Positions 28,401 through 35,188 of a stretch of DNA of 64,000 bases are shown piece by piece. This DNA is from Rickettsiales bacterium. GTDB taxonomy: Bacteria > Pseudomonadota > Alphaproteobacteria > Rickettsiales > UBA998. Under the pieces are notes generated by a model. The model ran no database searches, had not been told where the DNA came from, and saw nothing but the letters and a program-made list of their open reading frames with translations. Where the stretch lies: positions 1 to 64,000 of the forward strand of contig JANQNR010000012.1 of the NCBI GenBank assembly GCA_028279475.1. The letters are read 5' to 3'. Both the position numbers and the translations under genes were made by a program. How positions within the stretch are numbered: position 1 is the first letter of the stretch; every line of letters begins with the position of its first letter.

Positions 28401-28832
28401 GTATCGGAAGAATTTGACGAAGTGCTGGAAGTAGCGCTCATGGATGTGACGACCAACCGATTATTCGACGGAGAAACACCGGATATTCGTTCCATCGATA
28501 ATGCAGCAATAGCTGCAGATGTGATCAAACGTGCGATCAGCATTGTTACCTTTGAACGCGCCCGTGTTGGCGCAACACAAGCCAGCACAAATATTCTGCA
28601 AAGTCAGGTCGATGTGCGCCTACATAACCAGCGCTTTGCCCATGGCGCGATCGCAGATACCAATATTGCACAGCAATCAACGCAATATTCTCTTGACCTT
28701 CTGCGCAACCAAATGAGTATCGCTACGATGGTACAGGCCAATGGGCTACGTGCGAATCTGGTGAATGATATTCTGTCTACAGGCATTGCCGTACCGGAAT
28801 TGGCCGAAAGCGAGACAGACGCCAGCGTCTAA
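25437..28832 (+). CDS. Giant flagellin with RTX repeats and two LamG-like domains
   Basis: A 1131-residue protein. Residues 1-140 are the flagellin N-terminal domain (LSSGERISSASEDVAGLSVA, STSFNGVNLLA). Residues about 988-1131 are the flagellin C-terminal domain (ATQASTNILQSQVDV, DTNIAQQSTQYSLDLLRNQM). The variable region contains hemolysin-type Ca-binding nonapeptides (about 167-216 and 889-921; GDGDDTID, GGIGNDTIDGG). It also holds two copies of a LamG/concanavalin-like domain (about 222-466 and 648-888), with a further RTX-like stretch between. Typical flagellins are 280-500 residues. It should be a filament subunit or filament-associated adhesin. The start is ATG 25437 with CAGGTAG upstream. 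Confidence 0.9.
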   Translation: MDLMSLQAGFTRLSGDVRRSGTSVGSSVAKLSSGERISSASEDVAGLSVATKMQARIQSLRSSLINLSQASSLLQVAEGGLREIDGLLQRMNQLTTISQSGILTTADRIFLDIEFQTLQQEIDRIAESTSFNGVNLLANPDAQPPEIDALPGVQGIQVNGTDLLDVLDGSEGDDTITAGDGNDRITAGDGDDTIDIGRGMDSVDGGTGDDVIIKDISEVNPTLVDSTVPITDNLVLHVDADAVADITGHPGTVTGIVDQSAFGNNVTPDTGAVLSGTDEITGRNSLTFDGSSILQVADTPDINVGAQSQRSIMLVFETSADITSRQVLYEQGGTVNGYNIYIDGGQLYFGTWKNSGATFNHHIAIDIDTNTSYAAGLVFDFSGAGTFRAYVNGSQVGELALPQSQNSHVGDIGIGGMNNDTRFFNASGSGSGFGFTGEIGELVNYRDALDATEAVTVQNYLQQRWGIGTSSLPGTVEGGEGQDTLKLDGDALVTTLNGTGLQGVETLDLIGNDEEHVANVRDGHFTTGTGVEGDIFTIKATGNTNAIRVDGSELTGNNIIRVLGGDGRDTIEGDNNGNVQVSYENATKGVDVNLRLGTAEGQGSDTLQNLNYVAGSNFEDNLSGSQFNDTMIGGDGDDVITDITLPEDGGRIPLGGLVSFLDASNTTAITTHPGTVTSITDPSGAGNNILSDTGVVTSGSSSIKGVNSLAFDGSSFLRINNTADINLQNVTQRSIFVSFETSTDVETRQVLYEEGGGTHGMNIYIENGQVHFTAWRSGGAVNLRLSANISEQTAYVGGFVFDSTGAMNFTGYLNGEQIGQVANNQAILSHSGQIGVGGMNNASFFNGAVGGDGLEFTGEIGELLIYNNPLTGEQLTDLNNFLIERRVNNGGNDSLLGGGGDDLITGGIGNDTIDGGTGEDTAVYSGDLRHYTLYHIGDGEVRIVDNRRRDEDGSDLLRDVEVLRFADGDVRLADLGIASTADGNLTFQVSEEFDEVLEVALMDVTTNRLFDGETPDIRSIDNAAIAADVIKRAISIVTFERARVGATQASTNILQSQVDVRLHNQRFAHGAIADTNIAQQSTQYSLDLLRNQMSIATMVQANGLRANLVNDILSTGIAVPELAESETDASV

Positions 28833-28838
28833 TTCTTT
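28817..28838 (+). terminator. Possible terminator of the giant flagellin gene
   Basis: AGACG-CCAG-CGTCT overlaps the stop codon and is followed by AATTCTTTT. The stem is short and the T-tract imperfect. Confidence 0.3.
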
Positions 28839-28886
28839 TCTGAAATAGACTTTTTTATGGCCATGTAACACTCTATACTTTTGCGC

Positions 28887-29561
28887 ATGGTCACTCTTAT
28901 CTTCACCAAAGCACTGCGCTCACTCACCGAACGACTGACTTTCGGCACCATCGCCCGCTGCATCCTGGTAACAGCAGCAGCACTGGCTCTTTGGGTGGCC
29001 GGTGCCTCCAGCGCCCTCTATTACACTACCGTCTTCACCACCGGCTGGCTGGAAAGCATCCTCGACTGGCTGCTTGGCAGTTTTTCCGTCATTACCGCAT
29101 GGTTCCTTTTTCCCCTGCTCGTCCCGGCAATTGCTACCCTGTTCATCGACCGATTCCTCATTCGCATTGCCCAGGAAGAATATCAACGCGAACTGCGCAG
29201 TGTCCCGATCAAAGAAGAACTACCAAAAACACTGAGCTTCCTAGCGCTTGCCCTATTTCTTAACCTGTTCCTCTACCCGTTCTACTTGTTTCCCCCGATT
29301 GGTCAGATACTCTACTACATCGTCAATGGCTACCTGCTGGCACGCGAATTCTGGGAAATGATCTGCGACCGGATGATGCTGGATCAATCCAGCCTGCGCA
29401 AACGCCGCTCTACACTGGTAATGCTCGGTGCTGCGTTGGTTGGCTGCGCGAACGTTCCCCTGCTGAACCTGTTCACCCCGTTACTTGCCGGTGCCGTCAT
29501 GCTCCATCTGGGTATGTATGCCCTGGCGAATCAGTCCGTAAAAGAATGGCGACACGCGTAA
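28887..29561 (+). CDS. EI24/CysZ-like membrane protein
   Basis: A 224-residue polytopic membrane protein. The N-terminal amphipathic segment and hydrophobic hairpins, with the loop motifs YIVNGYLLAREFWEMICDR and SLRKRRSTLVMLGA, match the EI24 (DUF540) family that includes the sulfate channel CysZ. Transport substrate cannot be told. The start is taken at ATG 28887 rather than the TTG two codons earlier. An aminotransferase gene follows 39 bp downstream. Confidence 0.82.
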   Translation: MVTLIFTKALRSLTERLTFGTIARCILVTAAALALWVAGASSALYYTTVFTTGWLESILDWLLGSFSVITAWFLFPLLVPAIATLFIDRFLIRIAQEEYQRELRSVPIKEELPKTLSFLALALFLNLFLYPFYLFPPIGQILYYIVNGYLLAREFWEMICDRMMLDQSSLRKRRSTLVMLGAALVGCANVPLLNLFTPLLAGAVMLHLGMYALANQSVKEWRHA

Positions 29562-29600
29562 AAACTTCCCAAGCTTGTAAGCCTCCTTCCCCTCTGCTAC

Positions 29601-30761
29601 ATGACGTTTATGGACTCATTGCCTATTTCACAGCGCGGAGCGATTCGCCCGTTCGAAGTCATGGAAGCCTTTCGCGAAGCGGCAACGCTAGAAGCCCAAG
29701 GCAAATCCATCGTGCATCTATCACTCGGACAACCTGGGCGCAGCGCACCGAAACCGGTGCTGGATTATGTGACCGAACATTTGCACAAGGCACCACTGGG
29801 TTACACCGATGCACGTGGCATGCCGGCGCTTCGAGAGCGGATTGCACGGCATTACCGGGAACATTACGCGCTCGATATTCCCCAAGAACGTATCTTCGTC
29901 ACGGTTGGGTCTTCCGCCGCGTATTTTCTGGGATTACTGGCCGCGTTTGACCCAGGCGCACGCATCGGCATTGCTCGTCCCTGCTACCCCGCCTATCCAA
30001 ACATGATGGAAGCGCTGGGGCTGGTGCCGGTCTTTCTGGATGCCGAAGAGGCGGAAGGGTTCCAACCAACGACCGAATTACTTGATCGTGCCGGAACACT
30101 GGATGGTCTGGTCATTGCCAGCCCTTCCAACCCGACCGGCAGCGTACTCAGTCCTGATGAGATGAAAATATTGGCTGAGTATTGTCACCATCATGCCATT
30201 CGTCTGATCTCCGATGAAATCTATCATCACGTCGTCTACGAGAGTGCGACTTTTGACACCGCGTTGCGTCACGCCTCACACGCCATCATCGTCAACAGTT
30301 TCTCCAAATATTACCTGTTGCCCGGCTGGCGACTGGGATGGGCGGTGATGCCGGAAGACCTCACCCGTTCCTACGAATCCCTGCTGCAAAGCTTTTTCAT
30401 CTCACCTCCCGCTATCTCACAATATGCGGCGCTGGAAACCTTCAACCACGAAGCGGCGCTTGGCGAGGTGGTCAATGACTATGCCAGAAACCGCGACATA
30501 GTAAAAACGGCATTGGAGTCATTGGGCTTTACCGGTCTGAATAAGGCGCAGGGCGCTTTCTATCTCTATGCCAATATCGACGCATTCGATCGGGACAGCA
30601 AATCCTTCTGCCGCGCCATGCTCCATGAGGCCGGCGTCTGTGCCGTACCGGGGACAGATTTTGACCAAAAGGGCGGCCATCGCTATGTCCGCTTTTCCTT
30701 CTGCGGTGATGAAAGCGATATTCAGGAGGCCTGCGTACGATTACGCAAGTGGCTTGGATAA
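29601..30761 (+). CDS. Class I/II pyridoxal-phosphate aminotransferase
   Basis: A 386-residue fold-type I aminotransferase. Motifs: LSLGQPGRSAPKPVLDYV, GYTDARGMPALRERIARHY, the PLP contacts SPSNPTGSVLSPDE and SDEIYHHVVYE, and the cofactor lysine in NSFSKYYLLPGWRLGW. The C-terminal arginine in GHRYVRFSFC binds the substrate carboxylate. The amino-acid specificity (aspartate, aromatic, alanine) is not resolvable. It may be co-transcribed with the EI24-like gene. Confidence 0.92.
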   Translation: MTFMDSLPISQRGAIRPFEVMEAFREAATLEAQGKSIVHLSLGQPGRSAPKPVLDYVTEHLHKAPLGYTDARGMPALRERIARHYREHYALDIPQERIFVTVGSSAAYFLGLLAAFDPGARIGIARPCYPAYPNMMEALGLVPVFLDAEEAEGFQPTTELLDRAGTLDGLVIASPSNPTGSVLSPDEMKILAEYCHHHAIRLISDEIYHHVVYESATFDTALRHASHAIIVNSFSKYYLLPGWRLGWAVMPEDLTRSYESLLQSFFISPPAISQYAALETFNHEAALGEVVNDYARNRDIVKTALESLGFTGLNKAQGAFYLYANIDAFDRDSKSFCRAMLHEAGVCAVPGTDFDQKGGHRYVRFSFCGDESDIQEACVRLRKWLG

Positions 30762-30768
30762 CTGAAAA

Positions 30769-31563
30769 CTATTGCACTATAATATTGATTGGAATCAGAA
30801 ATTCCAGTTGCGAACCACCAGGATAGGCTTCCGGCACCGGCGGTACCGGCGATGCGCGTGAAACCGCAGCCAGCGCGGCATTATCCAGTTCGGCATAACC
30901 GGACGAACGCTCGATGGAATGGAACAGCACTTTGCCCAGCCGGTCAATCCTGAGTCGTACCACGACTCGACCACGTAGCCCTTTCGGCAGGGTAAAACTC
31001 TGGTTCAGCTTGTGGCTGTTAATCCACCCGGACAGTAACTGCTCATATTTGGTAATGATCTCCTGCACCTGCGACCGGGTGCTGCCCAGTCCGGTTTGCC
31101 CCGGCGCCGGCGCACTGGTGCGAGGTGCGGCACTGCGCCGGTATCCGCTGTCCTGACGACGATGCGTAGCGGCCGGTAGAGGCGCTGCCGCAGACTGCTG
31201 AAGCTTCGGCGTCGGTGCTTTCGGTTGCGTGGCCGATGGTGCGCGCGGTTGGCGTGGCGCCGGGGGTGCAAATAGCTGATCCATGCGATTGACCGCGTTC
31301 ATCTGCCGATCGGCACTGCCGGGATTGCTTGCCTGCTCTTTCTCTTCTTCCACCCCAAAGGCGAGCTGCACCTGCCGGGTGGCCGGTATCGGTTCGCGCA
31401 GGTCCATCACGTAGATGGGTGCCAGCAACGCAATATGCGTGAACAGCGCCACCGCCAGCATCAGCTTGAACGGTGGCATGCCGCGCGTACGCTCCTTGGC
31501 TTCCTGCGCTAATGCCGCCAAATGCCGTAAGTATCCGGAATTAAATGCCATCGCCTGACTCAT
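30769..31563 (-). CDS. TonB/TolA-like energy transducer
   Basis: A 264-residue protein with a cytoplasmic N-terminus, one membrane helix (about residues 34-52, MLAVALFTHIALLAPIYVM), a long Pro/Ala/Gln-rich periplasmic spacer and a C-terminal TonB fold (RGRVVVRLRIDRLGKVLFHS, SSGYAELDNAALAAV, PPVPEAYPGGS). It would couple the proton gradient to outer-membrane transporters. Two ExbD genes lie directly upstream and overlap (4 bp) in the same operon. No ExbB is present. Confidence 0.9.
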   Translation of the reverse strand: MSQAMAFNSGYLRHLAALAQEAKERTRGMPPFKLMLAVALFTHIALLAPIYVMDLREPIPATRQVQLAFGVEEEKEQASNPGSADRQMNAVNRMDQLFAPPAPRQPRAPSATQPKAPTPKLQQSAAAPLPAATHRRQDSGYRRSAAPRTSAPAPGQTGLGSTRSQVQEIITKYEQLLSGWINSHKLNQSFTLPKGLRGRVVVRLRIDRLGKVLFHSIERSSGYAELDNAALAAVSRASPVPPVPEAYPGGSQLEFLIPINIIVQ

Positions 31564-31976
31564 GACGGATGCTCCGCCGCCAGCACCACATCCTTGGCAC
31601 CGGCCCGTTCAATGATTTGCAATACGTCAATCAGCTTCACCGCTTCCATGTTGGCATCCGCCTTCACGGTAAAGCGCGACGCCGGGTTTTGCTGCAAACG
31701 CCTGACGACCCATGCTTCCAGATCATCCGCCGTAAACATCACGTCTTCCCCGGCCAGAATTTCGTCATGCCGCCCCAGCGTAATCACCGCCTCTCCCAAC
31801 GCCACATCGCCCGATTGTTCGGAGAGTGGAATCTCCACCGGCAGAATATCGATATGCTCAATTCGCCCGGCAACGATAAAGAAGATCAGCATCAGGAAGA
31901 TGACGTTAATCATCGGCACCAGGCTGATTTCCCTGGGCTGCTTGCGGGTACGGTCAATCTCCACACGATAGCTCAT
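31560..31976 (-). CDS. ExbD/TolR family protein (first of pair, next to tonB)
   Basis: A 138-residue biopolymer-transport protein. After a basic N-terminus, the membrane helix ISLVPMINVIFLMLIFFIVAG has the conserved region of ExbD; the usual proton-carrying Asp (as in PLIDV) is replaced by Asn in PMINV. The C-terminal periplasmic domain ends AGAKDVVLAAEHP. The start at ATG 31976 is chosen over the longer frame; it sits one base after the stop of the upstream exbD and has GGGAG upstream. Loss of the Asp is notable. Confidence 0.88.
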   Translation of the reverse strand: MSYRVEIDRTRKQPREISLVPMINVIFLMLIFFIVAGRIEHIDILPVEIPLSEQSGDVALGEAVITLGRHDEILAGEDVMFTADDLEAWVVRRLQQNPASRFTVKADANMEAVKLIDVLQIIERAGAKDVVLAAEHPS

Positions 31977-31977
31977 T

Positions 31978-32403
31978 CTATAATGGCTCCCGGCGTTCCT
32001 GCCAGCGAGAAACACGTACGTCGCCACCGCCGACACGTTTAATCATATCAAGTACATCCACCAGTGCCTGCACACTAACCTGCCCGTCACATTGTAGGGT
32101 CATTCGCGCGCCCGGCTGGCGAACGAACAACACATCCAGCGCATTCTCCAGATCGCCATGATAGACGAGTTTATTATTGAGAAAGGCCACCCCGCTGCCC
32201 AGCAGCACCAGGTGATGCGTGGCGGTTTGAGCAGTTTGCTGATAGGCGGGTACCGCTTCTTCCAGCGTTCCCAGCCGCAATGCCTCGACCTTCACGTAAT
32301 GCGTGGTCAGGATAAAAAACACCATCAACAGAAACACGACGTCAATGAGCGGCGTCAGTGGAATTGCCCGGCTGCGGCGGATATGACGGTCAATCGGCAC
32401 CAT
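31978..32403 (-). CDS. ExbD/TolR family protein (second of pair)
   Basis: A 141-residue protein with a basic N-terminus and one membrane helix, IPLTPLIDVVFLLMVFFILT, containing the canonical Asp in PLIDV. The periplasmic domain ends KRVGGGDVRVSRW. It is the first gene of the exbD-exbD-tonB operon. Together with the downstream paralogue it may form a heteromeric proton channel with an ExbB encoded elsewhere. Confidence 0.9.
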   Translation of the reverse strand: MVPIDRHIRRSRAIPLTPLIDVVFLLMVFFILTTHYVKVEALRLGTLEEAVPAYQQTAQTATHHLVLLGSGVAFLNNKLVYHGDLENALDVLFVRQPGARMTLQCDGQVSVQALVDVLDMIKRVGGGDVRVSRWQERREPL

Positions 32404-32555
32404 GAGGTTAAGCTCTAAACGAAAACCATATCAGAGGCAAGCCTGCGTTGCGATGATGGCACTTTCTCCGACCATCTTCCCCGCCAAACCCCCAACATTT
32501 GCAATGGAGGCGGTTTTCGTGTATAGTAGACTGGTACTTTGTGTAAACTACAGCC

Positions 32556-32786
32556 ATGAAAAAGTCTAATTTGGTAATATTAAAAACAAACCAAAAGACG
32601 AAGAAAAAGACATTCTTCCATGGTCTATATTTTAAAATCAAGAGAAAGCATTTGTTGGTGTACTCAGGTATCACAACAGTTTTTTGCTTAATATTAGTTT
32701 ATAATGTAGTTCAAAGACACAACGAATTGAAATTGGCATGTAAGAACGTGCTGAATCCAATTCAGGTCTGCGATAAATTTAACTAG
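32556..32786 (+). CDS. Small AT-rich membrane protein, 76 residues
   Basis: A 76-residue frame with a Lys-rich N-terminus (TNQKTKKKTFF), one hydrophobic helix near residues 34-51 (LLVYSGITTVFCLILVYNVV) and a short tail with two cysteines. No family is recognised. Base use is far more AT-rich than the flanks. Its stop codon overlaps a strong rho-independent terminator, which argues for a real transcription unit. No clear ribosome-binding site is seen. Confidence 0.5.
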   Translation: MKKSNLVILKTNQKTKKKTFFHGLYFKIKRKHLLVYSGITTVFCLILVYNVVQRHNELKLACKNVLNPIQVCDKFN

Positions 32787-32811
32787 CCAACCTCGCGTTG
32801 GCTATTTTTTT
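32784..32811. terminator. Rho-independent terminator between the 76-residue gene and rpoH
   Basis: TAGCCAA (32784-32790), loop CCTCGCG, TTGGCTA (32798-32804), then seven T residues (32805-32811). The U-tract orientation serves the plus-strand gene; it lies 3 bp from the end of the convergent rpoH. Confidence 0.85.
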
Positions 32812-32813
32812 GT

Positions 32814-33704
32814 CTAACCCCTCGCCGGAGCTGGCAACAGGCGACCAGACACGGCGTCGGTCAGTTTCTCCATTGCGCGCGCTTCAATCTGACGTACCCG
32901 CTCGCGGGAAATATTATAAATCTTGCTCAAATCTTCCAGCGTCGAAGGTGGCTCGCTCAGGCGGCGTTCCTGAATGATATGCTGCTCGCGCTCGTTCAAC
33001 GACCCCATCGCCTCCGCCAGCATCCCGCGCTTATAGTCCAGATCCTGCTGATCAGCCAGCACCTCTTCTTGTGAGGGATCATTGGAGGCCAGCAAATCGA
33101 CCCACTCATTTTTCTCTTCATCACCGACTTTCTGGTTAAGGAACTGATCATTGGCCGTCATCCGGTCATTCATGTCGATGACTTCCTGCTCCTTGACGCC
33201 CAACTCATCGGCGATATGGCTGACCTGCTCCGGCGTCAGGTTACGATCCACCGCCTCAATCTGCTTTTTCATCTTACGCAGGTTGAAAAACAGCTTCTTC
33301 TGCGAGGCACTCGTCCCCATTTTCACCACCGACCAGGAGCGCAGCACAAATTCCTGAATCGCTGCTTTGATCCACCAGATCGCATAAGTCGACAGGCGAA
33401 AACCGCGCTCGGGATCGAACTTCTTAACCGCCTGCATCAGGCCAATATTCCCCTCGGAGATCAACTCGGTATGCGGCAGGCCGTACCCCTTATATCCGGC
33501 AGCGATCTTAGCCACCAACCGCAGATGGCTAGTCACCAGCCGGTGCGCTGCGTCATAATCGCCATGCTCGCTCCAACGCTTGGCCAGCATGTACTCCTCT
33601 TCCGCTTCCAGAATCGGGAATTTCTTGATTTCCGCCATATAACGCTGCAATCCCGCCTCGGGGGAAAGCGCCGGGAGCATCAATGCCTTGGTTGCTGTCG
33701 CCAT
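32814..33704 (-). CDS. rpoH: RNA polymerase sigma factor RpoH (sigma-32)
   Basis: A 296-residue heat-shock sigma factor. Region 2 carries LISEGNIGLMQAVKKFDPERGFRLSTYAIWWIKAAIQ split by the usual variation. The RpoH box QKKLFFNLRKMK follows region 2.4. Region 4 has NEREQHIIQERRLSEPPSTL and ISRERVRQIEARAMEKL. Length is standard for alphaproteobacteria. It directs transcription of chaperone and protease genes. The start at ATG 33704 is clear. Confidence 0.97.
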   Translation of the reverse strand: MATATKALMLPALSPEAGLQRYMAEIKKFPILEAEEEYMLAKRWSEHGDYDAAHRLVTSHLRLVAKIAAGYKGYGLPHTELISEGNIGLMQAVKKFDPERGFRLSTYAIWWIKAAIQEFVLRSWSVVKMGTSASQKKLFFNLRKMKKQIEAVDRNLTPEQVSHIADELGVKEQEVIDMNDRMTANDQFLNQKVGDEEKNEWVDLLASNDPSQEEVLADQQDLDYKRGMLAEAMGSLNEREQHIIQERRLSEPPSTLEDLSKIYNISRERVRQIEARAMEKLTDAVSGRLLPAPARG

Positions 33705-33809
33705 AGATAACCTTTTGTTAAACTTTACTTTACACTGCCACTATGCCGGAAGTCCCCGCCTATCACAAGTGAATAAGACGTCATTTGCACGTTAGCTTCA
33801 TTAAAAATA

Positions 33810-33839
33810 TTGACAGAATCTATACGCTTAGCCTATAAA
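33810..33839 (+). promoter_or_regulatory. Consensus sigma-70 promoter of a candidate small RNA
   Basis: TTGACA (33810-33815) is exact, with CTATAA (33833-33838, 17-base spacer) or TATAAA (33834-33839, 18-base spacer) as the -10 box. It is the best promoter match I see in the window and points away from rpoH, into a stretch without a convincing ORF. Confidence 0.65.
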
Positions 33840-33844
33840 AAGTG

Positions 33845-34045
33845 CAAGTTTATAATTTGAAGCCATGGCTGAAACCGTTGTGCTTGTTGTGCCTGCATGT
33901 GAATCATGCATATACAACAAAGAGCATTATTGTACCAAACAACCGAGTTTGTATAATACAGCTTCTGCTGATAGCTGTCCAAGCTATCGACAGAAGCCTT
34001 CTGACTCATAACCATACCGGCTCGCGCTAGTGTGGTTATTTTTTT
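33845..34045 (+). ncRNA. Candidate structured small RNA beside rpoH
   Basis: A region of about 200 bases from a consensus promoter to a terminator. It holds four consecutive hairpins: TTGTTGT/ACAACAA with GCATG/CATGC (33884-33920), TATTGTAC-C-AAAC/GTTTGTATAATA around AACCGA (33928-33958), GCTTCTG/CAGAAGC with GATAGCT/AGCTATC (33961-33997), and the terminator TAACCATAC/GTGTGGTTA plus seven T (34009-34045). The 5' end holds the palindrome AGCCATGGCT. Frames of 62 and 81 codons overlap on either strand but lack ribosome-binding sites. It does not resemble 6S, 4.5S, tmRNA or RNase P RNA. Confidence 0.55.
34009..34045 (+). terminator. Rho-independent terminator of the candidate small RNA
   Basis: TAACCATAC (34009-34017) pairs with GTGTGGTTA (34030-34038; one T-G wobble), loop of 12, followed by seven T residues (34039-34045). 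Confidence 0.75.
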
Positions 34046-34056
34046 GTCTGCTGTTT

Positions 34057-34160
34057 CGTCATTCCGGGCGAAGCGCAAGCGAAGACCCGGAATCCATTGT
34101 GGTTCTTGCTCGTTGGATAGATGGATTCCGGATCGCGCCTATGGCTTGTCCGGAATGACG
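34057..34160. repeat. Family C palindromic repeats overlapping the rluD stop
   Basis: GTCATTCCGGGCG...CCCGGAATCCATTG (34058-34098) is followed by GATGGATTCCGGATCGC...CTTGTCCGGAATGACG (34120-34160). The second unit runs into rluD and encodes its last residues and stop codon on the minus strand. Confidence 0.85.
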
Positions 34161-35188
34161 TTTCTATCAAAAGAGGCAACCAACTCTTTCTCCAACTCCT
34201 CCAGCTCCTCCGGATAACCTACCTCGAATGCCAGTTCCTCGCCACTGACGGGATGGATGAACCGGATAGCAACGGCGTGTAATGCCTGCCGGTGCAATCC
34301 CTGTATCACCGCCTGGGCATTGTCCGAAAGCGCCGGTGTACACCGCACTAGCCGCCGCGCTGTCGGCATACCATAGACTGGGTCGCCGATCAATCCGCAC
34401 CCCGCCTCACTCAGATGCACCCGGATCTGGTGCGTACGCCCCGTCTCCAGGCGGCATTCCACTAACGACGCCGCCATCCCATAGCGCCGCAGGGTCGTGT
34501 AATGCGTCACGGCGGGCTTACCCCCCTCAACAATCGCCATTTTCTTGCGATCCCTTGATGAGCGACCAATGGGCGCATCAATCGACCCCGCCGGCGGCTG
34601 CATCGCCCCCCAGCACCACGCATGGTAGGTGCGCGACAGGCTGCGATCCTGTAATTGTTCGGACAACCCCTGATGCGCCACGTCATGCTTGGCCACCAAC
34701 ATCAACCCGCTCGTATCCTTATCCAGTCGGTGGACAATGCCGGGACGCGCTACCCCACCAATACCCGACAGGCTCTCGCCGCAATGATGTAAGAGCGCAT
34801 TGACCAGGGTTCCGGATGACACCCCCGCCGCCGGATGCACCACCATCTCCGCCGGTTTGTTAATCACCAGTAGATGTTCATCTTCAAACACGAAGTCTAG
34901 GGGAATATCCTCCGGCAACACATCAGAGATGTCCGGTTCCGGGATGCGTACATGGTAGCGCTCACCAGATTTCACCTTCATCGAACAATCTGTACAAGAT
35001 GTTCCCTCTCCCTCTTGGAGAGATTGAATCGATTCCCGATTCTCGATTCCCGATTCCCGACAAACACACCCCTCTTTCACCAAGCGTTGTACTTGTTGGC
35101 GCGTTATCCCTTCCAACGCCCCAGCCAGCCATTTATCCAGACGCTGTCCGGCCGCCTCTTGTGGCACCGTCACAAAGCGCTCATCCAT
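34139..35188 (-). CDS. RluA-family 23S rRNA pseudouridine synthase (RluD-like)
   Basis: A 349-residue enzyme with an N-terminal S4 domain and a pseudouridine synthase domain. The catalytic aspartate lies in GIVHRLDKDTSGLMLVAK; other motifs are VINKPAEMVVHPAAG and LETGRTHQIRVHLS. The S4 domain is interrupted by about 25 residues (RESGIENRESIQSLQEGEG) encoded by repeat DNA at 35004-35061. The last residues NVIPDKP and the stop come from a palindromic repeat. ATG 35188 overlaps the stop of the peptidase gene (ATGA). Confidence 0.92.
   Translation of the reverse strand: MDERFVTVPQEAAGQRLDKWLAGALEGITRQQVQRLVKEGCVCRESGIENRESIQSLQEGEGTSCTDCSMKVKSGERYHVRIPEPDISDVLPEDIPLDFVFEDEHLLVINKPAEMVVHPAAGVSSGTLVNALLHHCGESLSGIGGVARPGIVHRLDKDTSGLMLVAKHDVAHQGLSEQLQDRSLSRTYHAWCWGAMQPPAGSIDAPIGRSSRDRKKMAIVEGGKPAVTHYTTLRRYGMAASLVECRLETGRTHQIRVHLSEAGCGLIGDPVYGMPTARRLVRCTPALSDNAQAVIQGLHRQALHAVAIRFIHPVSGEELAFEVGYPEELEELEKELVASFDRNVIPDKP
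35004..35061. repeat. Repeat-derived insert in the S4 domain of the RluD-like gene
   Basis: CTCTCC/GGAGAG hairpin (about 35006-35022) is followed by three near copies of GATTCCCGATT (35031-35060). The segment keeps the reading frame and adds residues that S4 domains do not normally have. Similar TAGGGATTAGGG-like sequence occurs at 55927-55975. Confidence 0.65.

Noticed and set aside
32408-32674. Minus-strand 88-residue ORF upstream of exbD
   Set aside because: It overlaps the opposite-strand 76-residue gene and reads as AT-rich low-complexity sequence; no exbB similarity was found in it.
33833-34078. Overlapping 62- and 81-residue ORFs on both strands beside rpoH
   Set aside because: Neither has a ribosome-binding site. 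The hairpin structure and the promoter/terminator pair explain the region better as an RNA gene.
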